Of a stretch of DNA of 64,000 bases, positions 52,564 through 63,452 are shown piece by piece (position 1 is the first letter of the stretch; every line of letters starts with the position of its first letter). The translations under genes were made by a program, and so were the position numbers. The DNA comes from Comamonadaceae bacterium 2FH. GTDB lineage: Bacteria; Pseudomonadota; Gammaproteobacteria; Burkholderiales; Burkholderiaceae_C. The notes beneath the pieces are model-generated. The model searched no databases and had not been told where the DNA came from. It saw only the letters and a program-made list of their open reading frames with translations. The stretch is from NCBI GenBank assembly GCA_005503335.1, contig SCMQ01000001.1, positions 248,001 through 312,000 on the forward strand. Direction: 5' to 3'.

Positions 52564-53748
52564 TCAGGCCACCTCGAACAGGCCCGCCGCGCCCATGCCG
52601 CCGCCCACGCACATGGTCACAACCACGTACTTGGCGCCGCGGCGCTTGCCTTCGATGAGGGCGTGGCCCACGAGGCGGGCGCCGGTCATGCCATAGGGGT
52701 GGCCGATGGAGACGCCACCGCCGTCGACGTTGTAGGTGGCCGGATCGATGCCCAGGTGGTCGCGACAGTACAGGGCTTGGCAGGCGAAGGCCTCGTTGAG
52801 CTCCCACAGGCCGATGTCGCCGACCTTCAGGCCGTGCTGCTTGAGCAGCTTGGGGATGGCGTAGATGGGACCGATGCCCATTTCCTCGGGCGCGCAGCCG
52901 GCCACGGCCATGCCGCGGTAGACGCCGAGCACGGACAGGCCGCGTTTCTCGGCCAGGGCGCGCTCCATGAGCACGCTTGCGGAGGCGCCGTCGGAGAGCT
53001 GGCTGGCGTTGCCGGCGGTGATGACGCCGCCTTCGATCACGGGCTTGAGGCCGCGCAGGCCCTCGATGGTGGTGTCGGGGCGGTTGCCTTCGTCGTGCGC
53101 GAGGGTCACTTCCTTGCAGTTCACCTCGCCGGTGACCTTGTCAGTCACGGCCATCTGGGTGGTGATGGGCACGATCTCGGCGTCGAAGCGGCCGGCCTGC
53201 TGGGCGGCGGCGGTGCGCTGCTGCGATTGCAGCGAGTACTGGTCTTGCGCCTCGCGGCTGATGTTGTATTTCTTCGCCACGAATTCGGCCGTCTGCAGCA
53301 TGGACATGTAGGCGTGCGTGGCGTTGGCGATGACGGCCGGGTCGGCTTCGGCGGCGGCCCACTTCATGTAGGCGTTCTGCACCGCGGTGATGTTTTCCTG
53401 GCCGCCGGCCACGACAACGTCCATGCCGTCGACCACCACCTGCTTGGCGGCGGTGGCGATGGCCATCAGGCCGGAGGCGCACTGGCGGTCCATGGTCTGG
53501 CCCGCGACCTCCAGCGGCAGGCCGGCGGCAATGGCCGCGTTGCGCGCCAGGTTCATGCCGGCAGTGCCGGCCGTGAGCACGGAGCCGATGACCACGTCCT
53601 GGATCTCGGCCGGATCGACGCGCGATCGCTCGACCGCGTGGTGGATGACGTGGCCCAGCATGGTGGGCGACTTGATGTTGTTCAGGGCGCCCTTGAAGGC
53701 CCGCCCGATGGGGGTGCGGGCGGTGGACACGATGACGGCTTCTCTCAT
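52564..53748 (-). CDS. Acetyl-CoA acyltransferase (thiolase)
   Basis: A 394-residue thiolase with nucleophile Cys90 (DRQCASG), His350 (GHPYG) and Cys380 (CVGGGMG). Length is typical of degradative acetyl-CoA acyltransferases (FadA/PcaF type). It follows the FadB-like gene by 30 bp on the same strand; together they perform the last beta-oxidation steps. The operon starts at the shared-motif promoter at 55922-55961. Confidence 0.94.
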   Translation of the reverse strand: MREAVIVSTARTPIGRAFKGALNNIKSPTMLGHVIHHAVERSRVDPAEIQDVVIGSVLTAGTAGMNLARNAAIAAGLPLEVAGQTMDRQCASGLMAIATAAKQVVVDGMDVVVAGGQENITAVQNAYMKWAAAEADPAVIANATHAYMSMLQTAEFVAKKYNISREAQDQYSLQSQQRTAAAQQAGRFDAEIVPITTQMAVTDKVTGEVNCKEVTLAHDEGNRPDTTIEGLRGLKPVIEGGVITAGNASQLSDGASASVLMERALAEKRGLSVLGVYRGMAVAGCAPEEMGIGPIYAIPKLLKQHGLKVGDIGLWELNEAFACQALYCRDHLGIDPATYNVDGGGVSIGHPYGMTGARLVGHALIEGKRRGAKYVVVTMCVGGGMGAAGLFEVA

Positions 53749-53778
53749 GGGATCTCCGGTGGTTGGTGTGTGGGGGGA

Positions 53779-55890
<2,112 letters not shown>

Positions 55891-55921
55891 GGTGAGATTC
55901 CGATCAGGGCAGGACCCGGCA

Positions 55922-55961
55922 AGCGTAGGTGGCCGCGCGCGCGCTGTCTTGCGCCAAGTGG
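55922..55961 (-). promoter_or_regulatory. Shared-motif promoter 7 (FadB-like/thiolase operon)
   Basis: On the minus strand, CCACTTGGCGCAAGAC (55961-55946), 18-bp gap, TACGCT (55927-55922); the gene starts 31 bp on, at 55890. Confidence 0.7.
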
Positions 55962-56081
55962 TCGATCCGGCACGCCGCGCCGTAGCCGATCAGTGAGCGC
56001 CAGATATCCCGAGGGTGTCCGGCCCTCCGGACTCCTGACCAGGACGTCGAATCATTGAAAACCTACTCTATCTTTGTTCAT

Positions 56082-57884
56082 CTAAAGCACTGCTGCGACC
56101 GACATTGGCACCCGGACCGGCAGATCCAGCAACATTTGCGCCATGCCCTTGCCAAGCGGGTCCATGCGCATCGAAGTGGGCCCGCCGCCATCCAGTGCGT
56201 CTTCCAGCAGTAGGTTCATGGCAGCGATGCCGGGCAGGTAGTGGCGCCGCACCGAGCCCTTGACGAGATGGGCGAAGTAGGCCTTGACGGTTTCGGGTGT
56301 CACCTCACGCCACAGCAGCGGCAGCCACTCCGGTCGCCGCGCGATGAGTCCGATGTTCGACAGGTTGCCCTTGTCGCCGCTGCGCGCCCAGGCCAGTTTG
56401 ACGAGCGGCACCGCCACGCCCGCATCGTCGCTGGCCGGCCAGGGAGCGGGCTCGAGAGCTTCGCTTGCCGGTACCGCGCCGCCTGGCATCGGCAGCTCGA
56501 CCGCCTTGCGCTCGCCGTCGAGCAGGTAGGCGGGCCTGAGCCGGCGCTTGTCGATCAGGAAGGCAATCTGCTTGACGAGCGGTGACACCGACGGCCGCCC
56601 GCCGCCCGGGCTGGTCGTGCCGGGCGACCATGAGGTGCCGGACGGCGCGATCTCGCGCGCAAAAATCTCCAGTGCCTCCTTGCTCGCATGGTTGACCACG
56701 ACGCGCATCATCACTTCGCGCGCCGCTGCGGTGCGCGCGTGCGGGCCGTACATTGTCTCGGCGCCTATGACCTCGATGTGGGTGGCACTGTAGTCGGGTA
56801 GCCCCCGCTCGCGGAAGATGGCGCGCGTGCGGGTCAAAATGGCCTCGCCGGTGCGCCGGGCCTTGGCGGCTGCATCCATGCCGATGATGACCATGGTGCC
56901 GGCGCAGCGGAAGCCGTCGAGCACCGTCGTGCTGACCTTGCATTGGTCGGTTGGCGCCAGGCCCCGGGCTCCGCTGACGCGCACATGCTCGGCACCGACC
57001 TGCTCGATGCTCACCTGGCGGAAATCACAGATCACGTCCGGCAGCAGGTAAGCGCCGGGGTCGCCGATTTCATAAAGCAACTGCTCGGCGACGGCGGCGC
57101 GGGTGATCAGGCCCCCGGTGTTGGGGGCCTTGGTCACCGTAAAGCTGCCGTCGGCTTCGCATTCGACGATTGGATAGCCTATGCCGGCCCAGTCGGGCAC
57201 CTGCTCCCAGTCGGTGAAGAGGCCGCCGCTGCCCTGGCAGCCGCACTCGATGATGTGGCCGGCGAGGCTGCCGCCGGCCAGTTTGTCGTATTCGTCGAAA
57301 CCCCAGCCGAATTCGTGCACCAAGGGGCCCAGCGTGACAGCGCTGTCGACGCAGCGGCCGGTGATCACGATGTCGGCACCGGCGTCGAGCGCCCGGGCGA
57401 TCGGCAGGGCACCCAGGTACGCGTTGGCGCTCAGCACGCGCTCGGGCAGTGGCTCTCCGGAGAACATGTCGCGCTGCCCGGCTGCGCGCAGCTCGGGCAG
57501 CAGCGGGCTCACATCGTCGCCTTCGACCACGGCGATGCGCGGCGACAGGCCATGGGCTTGCGCGACGCGGCGCAGCGCGTCGGCGCAGCCCTGGGGATTG
57601 ATGCCGCCAGCATTGGCAACAACCTTGATGCCTTGCCGCATCACGTCGGGCAGCACGGCCTTCATCGCGACGTCGACGAAGTCGGTCGCGTAGCCTGCCT
57701 CAGCGTTCTTGCGCCGCGCGGCGGCGAGGATGGCCATCGTCGTCTCGGCGAGGTAATCGAACACCAGGTAGTCGATCCGCCCCGAGCGCACGAGCTGCGG
57801 TGCGCCTACCATGCTGTCGCCCCAGAACCCGGATGCGCCTCCGATACGGACCCGTTTGGAGTCCACCATTGTGCTCGTTGCCAT
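56082..57884 (-). CDS. atuA: AtuA-family protein (acyclic terpene utilization, DUF1446)
   Basis: A 600-residue member of the AtuA family. [20 protein letters not shown] opens the protein, NAGGINPQGCADALR lies near 93, ITGRCVDSAVTLGPLVHEFGW near 165, and the C-terminal AWARSGDKGNLSNIGLIAR domain is intact. In Pseudomonas, atuA belongs to the cluster for citronellol/geraniol breakdown, but its biochemical role is unresolved. ATG 57884 has GGAG 6 nt upstream; ATG 57890 touches that site and is less likely. It is monocistronic, divergent from the second AraC gene, with back-to-back shared elements between them. A truncated second copy is at 50506. Confidence 0.92.
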   Translation of the reverse strand: MATSTMVDSKRVRIGGASGFWGDSMVGAPQLVRSGRIDYLVFDYLAETTMAILAAARRKNAEAGYATDFVDVAMKAVLPDVMRQGIKVVANAGGINPQGCADALRRVAQAHGLSPRIAVVEGDDVSPLLPELRAAGQRDMFSGEPLPERVLSANAYLGALPIARALDAGADIVITGRCVDSAVTLGPLVHEFGWGFDEYDKLAGGSLAGHIIECGCQGSGGLFTDWEQVPDWAGIGYPIVECEADGSFTVTKAPNTGGLITRAAVAEQLLYEIGDPGAYLLPDVICDFRQVSIEQVGAEHVRVSGARGLAPTDQCKVSTTVLDGFRCAGTMVIIGMDAAAKARRTGEAILTRTRAIFRERGLPDYSATHIEVIGAETMYGPHARTAAAREVMMRVVVNHASKEALEIFAREIAPSGTSWSPGTTSPGGGRPSVSPLVKQIAFLIDKRRLRPAYLLDGERKAVELPMPGGAVPASEALEPAPWPASDDAGVAVPLVKLAWARSGDKGNLSNIGLIARRPEWLPLLWREVTPETVKAYFAHLVKGSVRRHYLPGIAAMNLLLEDALDGGGPTSMRMDPLGKGMAQMLLDLPVRVPMSVAAVL

Positions 57885-57907
57885 CTTCATCTCCAGTTGG
57901 AGGTTGC

Positions 57908-57948
57908 AGCGTAGCGTCGAGGTGGTCCGGTGTGCTTGTGCAAACTGG
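57908..57948 (-). promoter_or_regulatory. Shared-motif promoter 8 (atuA)
   Basis: On the minus strand, CCAGTTTGCACAAGCA (57948-57933), 19-bp gap, TACGCT (57913-57908). The gap is 1 bp longer than in the others. Gene start 57884. Confidence 0.65.
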
Positions 57949-57986
57949 CTGCTGGCGCTGGCTGGCTAGGGTTTTCCCTTGAATAG

Positions 57987-58026
57987 CCAGCTGACACAAG
58001 ACCTGAGCGTTTCGCGCGGCTACCTT
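57987..58026 (+). promoter_or_regulatory. Shared-motif promoter 9 (second AraC regulator)
   Basis: CCAGCTGACACAAGAC at 57987-58002, 18-bp gap, TACCTT at 58021-58026; ATG 58057 is 30 bp on. It faces the atuA element across 38 bp. Confidence 0.7.
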
Positions 58027-58056
58027 GCTCACACGCGACACAAGGAGACTGGGACC

Positions 58057-58854
58057 ATGCAAGCGGAACAGGCAAGGAGATCCGATCGGCTCATGTGGCT
58101 GAGCGCCGACCGGGTGCTGTACGCAGGCCTGCTCGGGAAGACCTCGTCGCGCACGCTGGGCGGGTGGGCCATGTATGTGTCGCTGGACGAGCCGCACAGC
58201 GTCAGCATCGACGGCGGCCCCTGGGAATGCGGCGAGCTGATCGTGGTCCCTCCTTTCGTACCCCATCGCCTCTTGGCCGGCAGCCGACTGGTCTGCAATG
58301 TGACCGTGGAGGCCGAGTCGGTCGATACGGCGGCGTTGCCCGCCTTCTTGACGGCGCGCGCAGGGGTGGTCGAGGCGCCATTGGCGGCTCGGCGCGTGCG
58401 CGAGATCTATGCCCATCTGCTTCAGGCCGGTCGCGACGTCGACCTCGCCGCGCTCGACTTCGACCAGGCGCTGTTTGGACAGGCACTGGTGCCGCGCAGC
58501 ATCGATCCTCGCATCGCGGCCGTGCTGGCGCAGATCAAGCGCGATCCTGCCGGCCAGCTCACGGCGGAGGAAGCGGCCGCCTCGGTTGACTTGTCGTTCT
58601 CGCGCTTCCTGCACCTGTTCAAGCAGGAAACAGGGAGCTCGTTCCGCGCCCTGCGCACCTGGAAGCGCGCGCGCAGCCTGCTTCAGTACGTGACGCGGCA
58701 ATCCAGCCTGACCGACGTTGCCCTGGACGCGGGCTATCCCGACTCCACCCATTTCAGCCACTCGATTCGCCAGTTCTACGGGCTCAAGCCGCGTGACATC
58801 TTCGCTGGCTCGCGCCGTCTGGCCCTCTACAACTACCAGGAGCGTTTGTGTTAG
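58057..58854 (+). CDS. AraC-family regulator, second paralogue
   Basis: A 265-residue AraC/XylS regulator. N-terminal sensor with SDRLMWLSADRVLYAGLLG and VPPFVPHRLLAG; DNA-binding part with VDLSFSRFLHLFKQETG and VALDAGYPDSTHFSHSIRQFYG. Very similar to the regulator at 36846 in both halves, especially in the recognition helices, so the two probably read the same site. ATG 58057 has AGGAG at 58042-58047. Its own promoter carries the shared element, and its stop overlaps the following dienoyl-CoA reductase gene. Confidence 0.92.
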   Translation: MQAEQARRSDRLMWLSADRVLYAGLLGKTSSRTLGGWAMYVSLDEPHSVSIDGGPWECGELIVVPPFVPHRLLAGSRLVCNVTVEAESVDTAALPAFLTARAGVVEAPLAARRVREIYAHLLQAGRDVDLAALDFDQALFGQALVPRSIDPRIAAVLAQIKRDPAGQLTAEEAAASVDLSFSRFLHLFKQETGSSFRALRTWKRARSLLQYVTRQSSLTDVALDAGYPDSTHFSHSIRQFYGLKPRDIFAGSRRLALYNYQERLC

Positions 58855-59657
58855 TCGATATCGATTTCAAAGACCGCCATGTGTTCGTGTTCGGCGGCAC
58901 CACCGGCATCAACCTCGGCATTGCCGATGCCTTTGCGCGGCGTGGCGCGCGCATCACAGTCGCCAGCCGCAAGGCCGAGAACGTCGAGGCGGCGCAGGTC
59001 CGGCTTGGCGCCCATGGCGGTGAGGTGTTCGGTGTTTGCGCCGATGTGCGCGACTTCGACGCCGTGGGGCGGGCTTTCGCGGCATCGGTCGAGCGCTTCG
59101 GCCCCATCGACGTGCTGGTGTCCGGCGCGGCCGGCAACTTTCTGTGTGAAGCCAAGGACATGTCGGCCAACGGCTTCAAGGTGGTGGTCGACATCGACCT
59201 GATCGGCAGCTTCCACGTGATGCGACAGGCCTATGCGCACCTGCGCCGGCCGGGCGCGGCGGTGATCAACATCACGGCGCCCCAGTCTTACATTCCGATG
59301 CGCTACCAGGCCCATGCCTGCGCGGCCAAGGCCGGCGTCGATCAGCTCACGCGCGTGCTCGCGCTGGAGTGGGGAGGCGAGGGCATCCGCATCAACTCCA
59401 TTTCACCGGGGCCGATCGAAGGCACCGAGGGCGCGAAGCGCCTGATGGCGCCGACCGAGGCGGACCAAGTCCGGGCAGCTGCCAGGGTGCCGCTGCAGCG
59501 CTTCGGCGTTCCGGAGGACATCGCGAACCTGGCGCTGTTCCTGGCTTCGCCCTACGCGAGCTACATCTCGGGCGCCCTGATCCCCTGTGATGGCGGAGGC
59601 GCGCTCGAAAGCGTGAAGTCCACGCTCGAGCTGGCCGGTCAGGCGGGGGCCTCCTGA
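58848..59657 (+). CDS. 2,4-dienoyl-CoA reductase-like SDR (DECR2 type)
   Basis: A 269-residue SDR starting at GTG 58848, inside the AraC gene's end (7-bp overlap), with AGGAGCG in front. Cofactor motif FGGTTGINLGIADAFARRG, then VLVSGAAGNFL near 88, HACAAKAGVDQLTRVLALEWG near 158 (catalytic Lys) and INSISPGPIEGTEGAKRL. SGAAGNF, HA.AAKAGVD and PGPIxGTEG are the marks of NADPH-dependent 2,4-dienoyl-CoA reductases such as DECR2/SPS19 rather than of ordinary SDRs. It would remove conjugated double bonds during beta-oxidation. It is coupled to a dienoyl-CoA isomerase-like gene. Confidence 0.9.
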   Translation: MLVDIDFKDRHVFVFGGTTGINLGIADAFARRGARITVASRKAENVEAAQVRLGAHGGEVFGVCADVRDFDAVGRAFAASVERFGPIDVLVSGAAGNFLCEAKDMSANGFKVVVDIDLIGSFHVMRQAYAHLRRPGAAVINITAPQSYIPMRYQAHACAAKAGVDQLTRVLALEWGGEGIRINSISPGPIEGTEGAKRLMAPTEADQVRAAARVPLQRFGVPEDIANLALFLASPYASYISGALIPCDGGGALESVKSTLELAGQAGAS

Positions 59658-60517
59658 TGAGCGATCTGATGAACGGGGGAGCCGGAACGAATGCACCTCC
59701 CGTTCCTGCGTTCGAGACTCTCAGGCTTTCGCTCGAGGCCGGTGTTGCCCGCATCGAGCTCAGTCGCCCGCACAAGGCCAATGCCATCAATGCTGTCATG
59801 TGGCGTGAGCTGCGCGAGGCGATGCAGTGGCTGGACACCACGACGCCAGCGCGGGTGGGCATCTTGTGTGCGGCCGGAGCGCATTTCTCGGCGGGCATCG
59901 CCCTTGCCATGCTGTCCGGACTGAAGGCTGCGAACGCAGATGCCTGCGACGCGCGGGCGCGAGAGAAAACGCGGCGGTCTATCCTGGATCTGCAGGACAC
60001 CGTCAGCTCGATAGAGCGTTGCCGAAAACCCCTCATTGCCGAGGTGCATGCGGCCTGCGTGGGCGGCGGCGTCGACATCATCACGGCCTGCGACCTGCGT
60101 TACTGCAGCGCCGAGGCTTGGTTCTCGGTCAAGGAAATCGACGTGGGCTTGGTCGCCGACCTCGGCACCCTGCAGCGGCTGCCCAGGCTGATCGGCGAGG
60201 GGATGGCGCGCGAGCTTGCCTACACGGCGCGGCGCGTCGGCGGCGAGGAGGCGGCGCAGATGCGGCTGGTCAATCGCTGCTATGCGTCGCGTGAAGCGCT
60301 GGCTGCCGGCGTGGCCGAGCTGGCCCGCACGCTTGCCACCAAATCGCCGCTGTGCCTGCGCGGCACCAAGGAGATGATCAGCTACGTGCGCGACCGCCCT
60401 GTGGCCGAAAGCCTGAACTACGTTGCCACCTGGAACGCGGCCATGCTCTATTCCGACGATCTGGCCGAGGCGGCACTGGCCGCCAGGGCATCGCGCGCAC
60501 CGGCATTCAGGGACTGA
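59657..60517 (+). CDS. Delta3,5-delta2,4-dienoyl-CoA isomerase-like crotonase
   Basis: A 286-residue crotonase. SRPHKANAINAVMW near 34, AHFSAGIALAML near 75, then VGGGVDIITACDLRYC near 135 and FSVKEIDVGLVADLGTLQRLP near 157. The acidic residues in GVDII, VKEID and VADLG line up with the Asp/Glu/Asp catalytic set of ECH1 (Asp176, Glu196, Asp204 in the rat enzyme). ATG 59657 overlaps the reductase's stop (TGATG). It pairs with that reductase to process 3,5-dienoyl-CoA intermediates from unsaturated acids. Confidence 0.9.
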   Translation: MSDLMNGGAGTNAPPVPAFETLRLSLEAGVARIELSRPHKANAINAVMWRELREAMQWLDTTTPARVGILCAAGAHFSAGIALAMLSGLKAANADACDARAREKTRRSILDLQDTVSSIERCRKPLIAEVHAACVGGGVDIITACDLRYCSAEAWFSVKEIDVGLVADLGTLQRLPRLIGEGMARELAYTARRVGGEEAAQMRLVNRCYASREALAAGVAELARTLATKSPLCLRGTKEMISYVRDRPVAESLNYVATWNAAMLYSDDLAEAALAARASRAPAFRD

Positions 60518-60557
60518 ACAGCCCATCCTGTGCGCGAACTCTGACGGCCAGCGCCAG

Positions 60558-60597
60558 CTACTTTGCGCAAGACAGCAGCCTGCGTCGTCCCTAACCT
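60558..60597 (+). promoter_or_regulatory. Shared-motif promoter 10 (second ABC operon)
   Basis: CTACTTTGCGCAAGAC at 60558-60573, one mismatch; 18-bp gap; TAACCT at 60592-60597. The operon begins at TTG 60646. Confidence 0.68.
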
Positions 60598-60645
60598 ATC
60601 GGCACACAGAGCGGCTGTTTGGCCCACGACAATGAGGAGACTGGT

Positions 60646-61521
60646 TTGGATGTTTTGCAAATCCTGATCGGCGGTGCGGCGCAGGGTTGTATCTACGGCC
60701 TGATCGCGCTCGGCTTCGTCCTGATCTACAAGGCAACCGAGACCGTCAGCTTTGCCCAAGGCGAGCTGATGATGCTGGGCGCCTTTGCCGGGCTCGTGCT
60801 GATGACGGTGCTCGGCTTTCCGTTCTGGCTGGCGGTAGTGGCGGCCATTGCCGCGATGGGCCTGCTGGGCATGGGCCTGGAGCGCCTGGCCATCCGCCCG
60901 GTGCTGGGTCAGCCGGCTTTTTCGATCGTGATGCTGACCATCGGCATCGGCTATATCGCCCGTGGCGCGATCACCATGATTCCGGCCGTCGGCACCGAGA
61001 CGCACACGCTGCCGGTGCCCTACGCCGTGGGCGCCATACAAGTGGGCGGCCTCGTGCTGGGGCTGGCGCAATTGATGGTGATCGGCGTGACTGCCGTGCT
61101 CTGCGTGCTGCTGTACCTCATGTTCCGCTTCAGCCGCATCGGCATCGCGATGCAGGCCGCATCGCAGAACCAGCTGGCCGCCTATTACATGGGCATCCCG
61201 GTGCAGCGCCTGAACGGCCTGGTCTGGGGGCTCGCCGCGGCAGTGGCCGCCGTCGCGGGCCTGCTGCTCGCGCCCATCACCTTCGTGCACGCCAACATGG
61301 GCTTCATCGGCTTGAAAGCGTTTCCGGCGGCGGTGGTGGGGGGCTTTGGCAGCCTGCCCGGGGCCATCGTCGGCGGCGTCCTGGTTGGCGCCGTGGAGGC
61401 GTTGGCGGGCTTCTACCTGCCCGAAGGTTTCAAGGATGTCGCGGCGTATGTCGTCGTGCTCGTCATGTTGATGCTCAAGCCGAACGGTCTGTTCGGCGAA
61501 AAACTGCACAAGAAGGTCTAA
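60646..61521 (+). CDS. livH: ABC transporter permease, LivH type, second set
   Basis: A 291-residue membrane permease. The start is TTG 60646 (reads as MDVLQILIGGAAQG), with GAGGAG at 60634-60639; an upstream TTG at 60619 is less well placed. LIALGFVLIYKATETVSFAQGELMMLG near 22 and GGFGSLPGAIVGGVLVG near 235 are typical of LivH. The operon has its own shared-motif promoter. No binding protein is seen inside the window; it may lie beyond 64 kb. Confidence 0.92.
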   Translation: MDVLQILIGGAAQGCIYGLIALGFVLIYKATETVSFAQGELMMLGAFAGLVLMTVLGFPFWLAVVAAIAAMGLLGMGLERLAIRPVLGQPAFSIVMLTIGIGYIARGAITMIPAVGTETHTLPVPYAVGAIQVGGLVLGLAQLMVIGVTAVLCVLLYLMFRFSRIGIAMQAASQNQLAAYYMGIPVQRLNGLVWGLAAAVAAVAGLLLAPITFVHANMGFIGLKAFPAAVVGGFGSLPGAIVGGVLVGAVEALAGFYLPEGFKDVAAYVVVLVMLMLKPNGLFGEKLHKKV

Positions 61522-61524
61522 GCC

Positions 61525-62601
61525 GTGCGATACGTCTTCAAAACGGACTATGGCCAGGACATCGACCTGGCCAAACACGGCGGCCACCGCTTCTGGTACG
61601 GGCTGCTGCTTTCGGTTCTCCTGCTTGCCCCGTGGTGGCTGGGTGACTACGGTCTCGCCCAGCTGAGCTTCATCCTGATCTATGCGATTGCGGGGCTGGG
61701 GCTGATGCTGCTGGCCGGCTTTACCGGACAGATCTCCATCGGCCACGCCGCTTTCCTGGGCGTGGGCGCCTACACGCAGGCGGTGCTGACGGCGCAGGGC
61801 TGGCCGCTGCCTGCGTCGATGGCCGTGGCTGCGGCGCTGTCGGCCGCGGTCGGCGTGCTCGTCGGCTTGCCGGCGCTGCGCATCAAGGGCGTGTACCTGG
61901 GCATCGCGACGCTGGCCTTTGGCTTCATCGTCGAGGAGGTTCTTGCGCGCTGGGAATCGGTCACCGGCGGTAACGCCGGCATGTCGGTGGGAAGCGCCAA
62001 TGCGTTCGGCTGGAAGGCCGACACCGACATGTCGTTCTACTTTGTCTGCCTGGCCTGTACCGTGTTGGCCACCCTGGGCGTGCTCAACCTCTTGCGTTCG
62101 CCGATCGGCCGAGCCTTCGTTGCGATCCGCGACTCGGAGATCTCGGCGCAGAGCATGGGAATTCGCCTGGCTTACTACAAGACGTTGGCCTTTGCCCTGT
62201 CGGCGGCGCTGGCCGGCGTGGCCGGCGCCCTGTATGCGCACAAGATCCGCTTCCTGTCGCCCGACCAGTTCGGCATCGCGCAGTCGGTGGACCTGCTGCT
62301 GCTGGTGGTGATCGGCGGGCTCGGTTCCGTGCATGGGGCCTTCCTCGGCGCCGTGTTCCTGATCGCGATGCCGCAACTCATCGCCGCAGGCAAGGATCTG
62401 CTGCCTGCGGCGGTGGGGCAGGCGCCCGGCCTGCAGGCCATGGTGTACGGTCTGGTGCTGGTCGCGTTCGTGCTGCTGGAGCCGATGGGCCTGTACGGCC
62501 GCTGGCTCAAGCTGCGCACCTGGTTCGAGCTGTTCCCGTTCTACCGGCGCGGGATGTTCAAGCGTCAGCGTTCCTTCCAGAAATCGGAGCGGCTCAAGTG
62601 A
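61525..62601 (+). CDS. livM: ABC transporter permease, LivM type, second set
   Basis: A 358-residue permease starting at GTG 61525, 3 bp after the livH stop. GLGLMLLAGFTGQISIGHAAFLGVGAYTQ near 53 and GGLGSVHGAFLGAVFLIA near 265 identify LivM. The hydrophilic C-terminus ends in basic residues (KRQRSFQKSERLK). Its stop overlaps livG by 4 bp. Confidence 0.92.
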   Translation: MRYVFKTDYGQDIDLAKHGGHRFWYGLLLSVLLLAPWWLGDYGLAQLSFILIYAIAGLGLMLLAGFTGQISIGHAAFLGVGAYTQAVLTAQGWPLPASMAVAAALSAAVGVLVGLPALRIKGVYLGIATLAFGFIVEEVLARWESVTGGNAGMSVGSANAFGWKADTDMSFYFVCLACTVLATLGVLNLLRSPIGRAFVAIRDSEISAQSMGIRLAYYKTLAFALSAALAGVAGALYAHKIRFLSPDQFGIAQSVDLLLLVVIGGLGSVHGAFLGAVFLIAMPQLIAAGKDLLPAAVGQAPGLQAMVYGLVLVAFVLLEPMGLYGRWLKLRTWFELFPFYRRGMFKRQRSFQKSERLK

Positions 62602-63452
62602 CCAAGCACACGACCTGCCTCAACAATGCGCTGCTCGCCGCGCGCGACCTGCAGGTCCGCTTTGGCGGCGTTCTGGCCGTCAACGGCGTGAGCTTCGACG
62701 TGCAGCGCGGCGAGGTGTTTACCTTGATCGGCCCCAACGGTGCCGGCAAGACGACGGTGTTCAACCTGATCAGCCGCATTTACGCGCCCACGGGGGGAAG
62801 CCTTGTCTTCGACGGCCAAGCGCTCGACCGTGTGGCGCCGCATGCGGTGGCCGGGATGGGCATCGCGCGCACCTTCCAGAACATCGAGTTGTTCGAGCAC
62901 GCCACCGTGCTGCAGAACCTGCTGATCGGGCGCCACGTACACAGCAGCGGAGGCTTCTGGAGCCAGCTGATGTTCCTGCCTTCCGTGCGCAGCGCCGAAC
63001 GCGAGACGCGGCGCAAGGTGGAGGAGGTGATCGAGTTCCTCGACCTGCAGCATTACCGCGACTCGGTGGTGGCCGGACTTCCCTACGGGGTACGCAAGGT
63101 GGTGGAGCTGGCGCGCGCGCTAGCCACCGAACCTAGGCTGCTGTTGCTGGACGAGCCCTCATCGGGACTCAACGTCGAGGAGACGGCCGACATGGCCTTC
63201 TGGATCGAGGACATCAAGAGCGATCTGGGCATCACCGTGCTGATGGTCGAGCACGACATGAGCCTGGTGTCCAAGGTGTCCGACCGTGTCCTGGCGATGA
63301 GCCAGGGCCAGGTGCTGGCACTGGGCACACCCGCCGAGGTGCAGTCGAACCCGGCCGTGATCGAGGCCTACCTGGGAACGGCTGACGATGCAGCGTCGCT
63401 GCGCCGACCGGCCGCGCCTGTTGCACAGGTTCCGATGAAGGAGGTCGCATGA
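62598..63452 (+). CDS. livG: ABC transporter ATPase, LivG type, second set
   Basis: A 284-residue ATPase with intact Walker A (GPNGAGKTT near 43), PYGVRKVVELARALA as a variant signature (no LSGG), Walker B LLLLDEPSSGL and H-loop VEHDMSLV. The start at GTG 62598 overlaps livM. Longer than the first LivG (248), with a C-terminal extension rich in Ala/Pro. Confidence 0.92.
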   Translation: MTKHTTCLNNALLAARDLQVRFGGVLAVNGVSFDVQRGEVFTLIGPNGAGKTTVFNLISRIYAPTGGSLVFDGQALDRVAPHAVAGMGIARTFQNIELFEHATVLQNLLIGRHVHSSGGFWSQLMFLPSVRSAERETRRKVEEVIEFLDLQHYRDSVVAGLPYGVRKVVELARALATEPRLLLLDEPSSGLNVEETADMAFWIEDIKSDLGITVLMVEHDMSLVSKVSDRVLAMSQGQVLALGTPAEVQSNPAVIEAYLGTADDAASLRRPAAPVAQVPMKEVA

